This document shows positions 13,241 through 15,736 of a stretch of 15,736 nucleotides of DNA, in pieces; position 1 is the stretch's first letter, and each line of letters starts with the position of its first letter. This stretch comes from an uncultured Helicobacter sp. (GTDB lineage Bacteria > Campylobacterota > Campylobacteria > Campylobacterales > Helicobacteraceae). The position numbers and the translations under genes were made by a program. Location of the stretch: the NCBI GenBank assembly GCA_944326445.1, contig CALVDZ010000020.1:1-15736 (forward strand), read 5' to 3'. Below the pieces are notes generated by a model, which had not been told where the DNA came from, ran no database searches, and worked only from the letters and a program-made list of their open reading frames with translations.

Positions 13241-14578
13241 ATGACTACTCCCCTCTCTATCGTGATTTTGGCTGCCGGTGCTGGCACGCGTATGAAATCC
13301 TCCACCCCAAAAGTCCTTCACACACTCTGTGGCAAGGCTATGCTCTCCCTCATCATCGAGCAAGCCCTAGAGCTAAGCGATGATATCCATATTGTGCTCT
13401 ACCATCAAGCCCAAAAGATTAAAGATGTGTTGCGCGAGGAGTTTGGCGCGCTGCTAGATTCTATCCTGCACCTCCATACCCAAGATATAGAGCACTTCCC
13501 GGGCACGGGAGGCGCACTGCGTGGGATAGAATCTAAGCACAATCGCGTGCTAGTGCTCAATGGCGATATGCCGCTTGTGCGCGCTAGTAGCCTGCGCTCC
13601 CTCTGTGCGCGCACAGAATCTATCGTGATGAGCTTGCTGTGGCTGCAAAACCCCGATGGCTATGGGCGCGTGGTGCTAGATGAAGCGACTTGCGAGCCCT
13701 GCGCCCCCAAAGTCCTAAAAATCATCGAGCAAAAGGACGCAAACCCAAAGGAGCTAGAGATACAAAGCGTGAATGCGGGCGTGTATGTCTTTGACAAAGA
13801 GATTTTAGCGCGCTTTATCCCCCGCCTTAGCAATGCCAACGCGCAGCAGGAGTATTACCTCACCGATGTGATCGCACTCGCACGTGATGAGGGCGTGGCG
13901 ATAGGCGGTGTGTTTGTGAGTGAAGGCGAGTATATGGGGGTAAATGACAAGATTCACCTCTCGCTTGCCCAAGAGGTGCTTTTGGCGCGATTGCGTGAGC
14001 GCGCGATGGCACAGGGCGTCAAGATGGATATGCCCCACACGATTTATATAGAATCCGATGTCGTGTTTGAGGGGGAATGTGTGCTGGAGAATGGCGTGAG
14101 AATCTGTGGCAAGAGCCTCGTGCGGGATTCGCATATCAAAGCCCATAGCGTGATAGAATCTAGCGTGGTTGTTGAGAGTGATATCGGCCCTATGGCGCAT
14201 TTGCGCCCCAACTCACATATCGCGCACACGCATATAGGCAACTTCGTGGAGCTAAAAAGTGCGAGGCTAGAGGGCGTCAAAGCCGGGCACCTAAGCTATC
14301 TAGGGGATTGCGAGATAGGCGAGGGGAGCAATATCGGTGCGGGGGTAATCACTTGCAATTATGATGGCAAGGCAAAGCATAAGACAATCATCGGGCAAAA
14401 TGTCTTTGTGGGGAGTGATTGTCAGCTCATAGCCCCCGTGCGATTAGAATCTCACACCCTCATCGCCGCAGGCAGCACGATTACGCACAATGTCCCAAGC
14501 GGCGCATTAGCCATAGCGCGTGGCAAGCAGCACAACAAGCCCGGATTTTTTGCAAAGTTTTTTGGCAAAGCCAAGTGA
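13241..14578 (+). CDS. glmU: Bifunctional GlmU: GlcN-1-P acetyltransferase / UDP-GlcNAc pyrophosphorylase
   Basis: The enzyme makes UDP-N-acetylglucosamine, the precursor of peptidoglycan and LPS, in the cytoplasm. The N-terminal nucleotidyltransferase domain has LAAGAGTRM...PKVLH (R17, K24), LNGDMPL and GYGRVV. The C-terminal left-handed beta helix carries the acetyltransferase site: RPNSHI, GNFVELK, GHLSYLGD, IGAGVITCNYDG and IAAGSTIT. The length of 445 residues is normal. AAGGA lies five bases before the ATG. It is the first gene of a plus-strand run and diverges from fliP across 122 bases that hold promoters for both. Confidence 0.96.
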   Translation: MTTPLSIVILAAGAGTRMKSSTPKVLHTLCGKAMLSLIIEQALELSDDIHIVLYHQAQKIKDVLREEFGALLDSILHLHTQDIEHFPGTGGALRGIESKHNRVLVLNGDMPLVRASSLRSLCARTESIVMSLLWLQNPDGYGRVVLDEATCEPCAPKVLKIIEQKDANPKELEIQSVNAGVYVFDKEILARFIPRLSNANAQQEYYLTDVIALARDEGVAIGGVFVSEGEYMGVNDKIHLSLAQEVLLARLRERAMAQGVKMDMPHTIYIESDVVFEGECVLENGVRICGKSLVRDSHIKAHSVIESSVVVESDIGPMAHLRPNSHIAHTHIGNFVELKSARLEGVKAGHLSYLGDCEIGEGSNIGAGVITCNYDGKAKHKTIIGQNVFVGSDCQLIAPVRLESHTLIAAGSTITHNVPSGALAIARGKQHNKPGFFAKFFGKAK

Positions 14579-14581
14579 GAG

Positions 14582-14659
14582 ATGCGCGCAAAAATGCGCA
14601 AAACACATAAAGCACACAAAATACACAAAGAACGCACAAAAATGCACAAAGGAGGCGGT
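14582..14659 (+). other. CACAAA-rich spacer before thiS, in frame with it
   Basis: The DNA between glmU and thiS is a degenerate series of short units such as CACAAA, ATGCGCAAA and ATGCACAAA. It has no stop in the thiS frame and from an ATG at 14582 would add 26 residues made mostly of Lys, His and Arg. That ATG has only a weak ribosome site, whereas thiS proper has a perfect one, so I treat the stretch as leader DNA. Confidence 0.4.
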
Positions 14660-14857
14660 ATGCAGATTATCCTAAATGGAGAGGCTTATAGCACCTCGGC
14701 GCGCTCTATCGCCGAGCTCATCGAGGAAGTGGGCGTGAGGGCAAAAACTATCGCACTAGCGCAAAATACCCAAGTGGTGCGCGAAGATGGGTGGAGTGAG
14801 ACGCCACTGCGTGAGGGCGATGAAATCGAGATATTGCAGTTTATGGGTGGGGGCTGA
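14660..14857 (+). CDS. thiS: Sulfur carrier protein ThiS
   Basis: This 65-residue ubiquitin-like sulfur carrier serves synthesis of the thiazole part of thiamine. MQIILNGE, SIAELIEEV, TIALAQNTQVVRED, REGDEIEIL and the C-terminal FMGGG are the pattern of ThiS; the end glycine is adenylated and then thiocarboxylated. AGGAGG four bases before the ATG is a perfect ribosome site. MoaD is an alternative of similar size, but the VV-R-W-T-L-GDEIEI pattern favours ThiS. No thiG, thiF or thiH lies nearby, so the partners must be elsewhere. Confidence 0.88.
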   Translation: MQIILNGEAYSTSARSIAELIEEVGVRAKTIALAQNTQVVREDGWSETPLREGDEIEILQFMGGG

Positions 14858-14863
14858 TACGAG

Positions 14864-15376
14864 GTGCGCTTCATACTGCTTATAAGCCTGCTTGCGCACA
14901 TCGCGTGGGGCTATGATAGCTTCCGCATAGGTTGGAGTGGTGCGAATTTGAGCGAGATTAGGGGCGATTATGGGAGCAAAAGTATCTCGGGCGTGCTCTT
15001 TGGGATCGAGCGCGGCAAAATGTGGGATAATCTCGTGTTTGGCGCATATCTTGAGGGCAATGTCTGGCCCCTCAATGCGAGGAATGATGGCGGGTATTAT
15101 GGTATCAGTGTGGGCGGCAAGGTGGGGTATAAATTTACCCATTTGCTGCCCTATGTGCGATTAGGTGCGGAGTATATGAGCCTGCAGCACACAGGCACGA
15201 ACTCCTCGCAGCGCAACATCGGCGGTGCGATCGCCGAAATGGGCGTGAGTGTGGATATAGTCGATGGCTTTGGGCTAGGTATCGCGCTCAAATCTAGCCT
15301 ACCGGATTTGTATAGACAATCAGGCACCTATCGGCTTTTTAATGCGATGGTGTATTTTGTGTATTATGGGTTTTAG
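14864..15376 (+). CDS. Small outer-membrane beta-barrel-type protein
   Basis: The protein has 170 residues. A short signal peptide (RFILLISLLAHIAWG, cleavage near residue 16) is followed by alternating strands rich in Gly, Tyr and aromatic residues (FRIGWSGANL, GKVGYKFTHLLPYVRLGAEY, MVYFVYYGF). The C-terminal Phe is typical of proteins inserted by BamA. The size fits an eight-stranded barrel. The start is a GTG six bases after the thiS stop; its ribosome site is poor, so coupling to thiS is likely. I recognise the class but not a named family, and adhesin or transport roles are not supported. Confidence 0.75.
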   Translation: MRFILLISLLAHIAWGYDSFRIGWSGANLSEIRGDYGSKSISGVLFGIERGKMWDNLVFGAYLEGNVWPLNARNDGGYYGISVGGKVGYKFTHLLPYVRLGAEYMSLQHTGTNSSQRNIGGAIAEMGVSVDIVDGFGLGIALKSSLPDLYRQSGTYRLFNAMVYFVYYGF

Positions 15377-15590
15377 ATTCTCAATCTGTCAAATTAGATT
15401 CTGTGTTTTTTATTTTTCAGAATCTCTTTAGATTCTACACTTTTGAGAATCTCCACCCTGGATTCTACAATGCCTTATACTCTGCACGAGCTAGATTCTA
15501 TAAATGCCTTAGATTCTGTATTTTCCTTACATTCCACGCTTGGCTTGCCCGTAACATTATCCTGTGCGGAGCACCCTGAATCTCGCCCGC
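15374..15590. repeat. Intergenic cluster of nine AGATTCT/AGAATCT motifs
   Basis: By eye this stretch after the outer-membrane gene holds nine copies of GATTCT in both orientations. Several are paired as inverted repeats, such as 15396-15403 with 15418-15425, and 15419-15425 with 15430-15436. A T-rich stretch (GTTTTTTATTTTT) lies inside the first pair rather than after it, so a simple terminator is not clear. The pairs may still end transcription, as paired uptake sequences do in Neisseria. Confidence 0.6.
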
Positions 15591-15736
15591 TTTGTGGTGT
15601 GCAATCGTTGGAGCAAGGAGGCAGGAGTGCCCTCCGCAACGATTGCGCTAGAAGCGGAAAAGCGAGGCTCTCCCCCCCCCCCCCGATTGCCGAAAAAGAC
15701 CCAACGGGTTGCAAGCGCAGCGCAGCAAAAAAGCGG
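15475..15736 (-). CDS. Possible 3' part of a minus-strand ORF with a G13 tract, partial
   Basis: The frame is open from the right window edge to a stop at 15475, about 86 residues. It begins RFFAALRLQPVGSFSAIG, passes through Gly codons of a 13-base G run, and ends in a Ser-, Cys- and Glu-rich tail partly made of translated AGAATCT motifs. I do not recognise it and no good start is visible inside the window. It could be the end of a phase-variable gene or non-coding DNA. Confidence 0.2.
   Translation of the reverse strand, partial: RFFAALRLQPVGSFSAIGGGGESLAFPLLAQSLRRALLPPCSNDCTPQSGRDSGCSAQDNVTGKPSVECKENTESKAFIESSSCRV
15601..15646. repeat. Hairpin with 10-bp perfect arms
   Basis: GCAATCGTTG (15601-15610) and CAACGATTGC (15637-15646) are exact reverse complements. 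Between them GGAGG (15617-15621) can pair with CCTCC (15631-15635), giving a stacked stem. CGATTGC occurs again at 15684-15690, just after the C tract. No gene or known RNA family is recognised here. Confidence 0.6.
15672..15684. repeat. Homopolymer tract C13
   Basis: Thirteen C in a row lie in a stretch that is otherwise not obviously coding. Tracts of this length slip readily in Campylobacterota. It lies in the poorly supported minus-strand ORF, so it could switch reading frames or alter a promoter of a gene to the right of the window. Confidence 0.85.

Noticed and set aside
14660..14857. MoaD instead of ThiS
   Set aside because: The length and the pattern around the VV-R-x-W and GDEIEI segments match ThiS better, and no molybdopterin gene is adjacent.
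15377..15440. Intrinsic terminator after the outer-membrane gene
   Set aside because: The inverted repeats are AT-rich motif pairs and the T run lies in the loop rather than after the stem, so I list the repeats but not a terminator.
1..15736. CRISPR array, tRNA, rRNA, insertion sequence or phage genes
   Set aside because: No regular spacer-repeat pattern, cloverleaf, rRNA stretch, transposase or phage motif was found on either strand.

Overview
The window looks like chromosomal DNA of a Campylobacterota (epsilonproteobacterial) species, most likely an enterohepatic Helicobacter. The reasons are the strong match of FliP and TrmA to remembered Helicobacter/Campylobacter homologues, the fbp - small Cys protein - metG order that I recall from Campylobacter, long poly-G tracts of the phase-variation type, and extended -10 promoters without a clear -35 box. 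The base composition, close to half G+C by eye, is high for Helicobacter. The species cannot be named from this alone.

Layout. (1) Bases 1-5624 are a minus-strand operon read from right to left: fbp (fructose-1,6-bisphosphatase), a 63-residue Cys-motif protein, metG (methionyl-tRNA synthetase), a DnaQ-type exonuclease, a membrane metallophosphoesterase, and a short ORF containing a 10-nt G tract that looks phase-variable. Spacing is tight throughout, and twice the Shine-Dalgarno sequence overlaps the previous stop codon. (2) Bases 5625-5782 are a divergent promoter region. (3) Bases 5783-10997 are a plus-strand operon: ileS, a 41-residue membrane peptide, a DUF4381-like membrane protein, two von Willebrand A proteins of the BatA/BatB type, and a small lipoprotein. 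(4) Bases 10987-13118 are a convergent minus-strand pair, fliP then trmA; trmA and the lipoprotein gene overlap inside a perfect 16-bp palindrome. (5) Bases 13241-15376 are a plus-strand run: glmU, thiS and a small beta-barrel-type outer-membrane protein. (6) Bases 15377-15736 hold no convincing gene but carry a cluster of GATTCT motifs, a hairpin and a 13-nt C tract.

Most genes are housekeeping: aminoacyl-tRNA synthesis, gluconeogenesis, tRNA methylation, cell-wall precursor synthesis, thiamine sulfur transfer and flagellar export. The accessory interest lies in the Bat-type membrane module without MoxR or DUF58 genes next to it, a TrmA that carries RlmD-like iron-sulfur ligands, a FliP with a long Pro-rich N-terminal insert, the two homopolymer tracts, and a striking surplus of the motif AGATTCT/AGAATCT in every reading frame and both orientations across the window.
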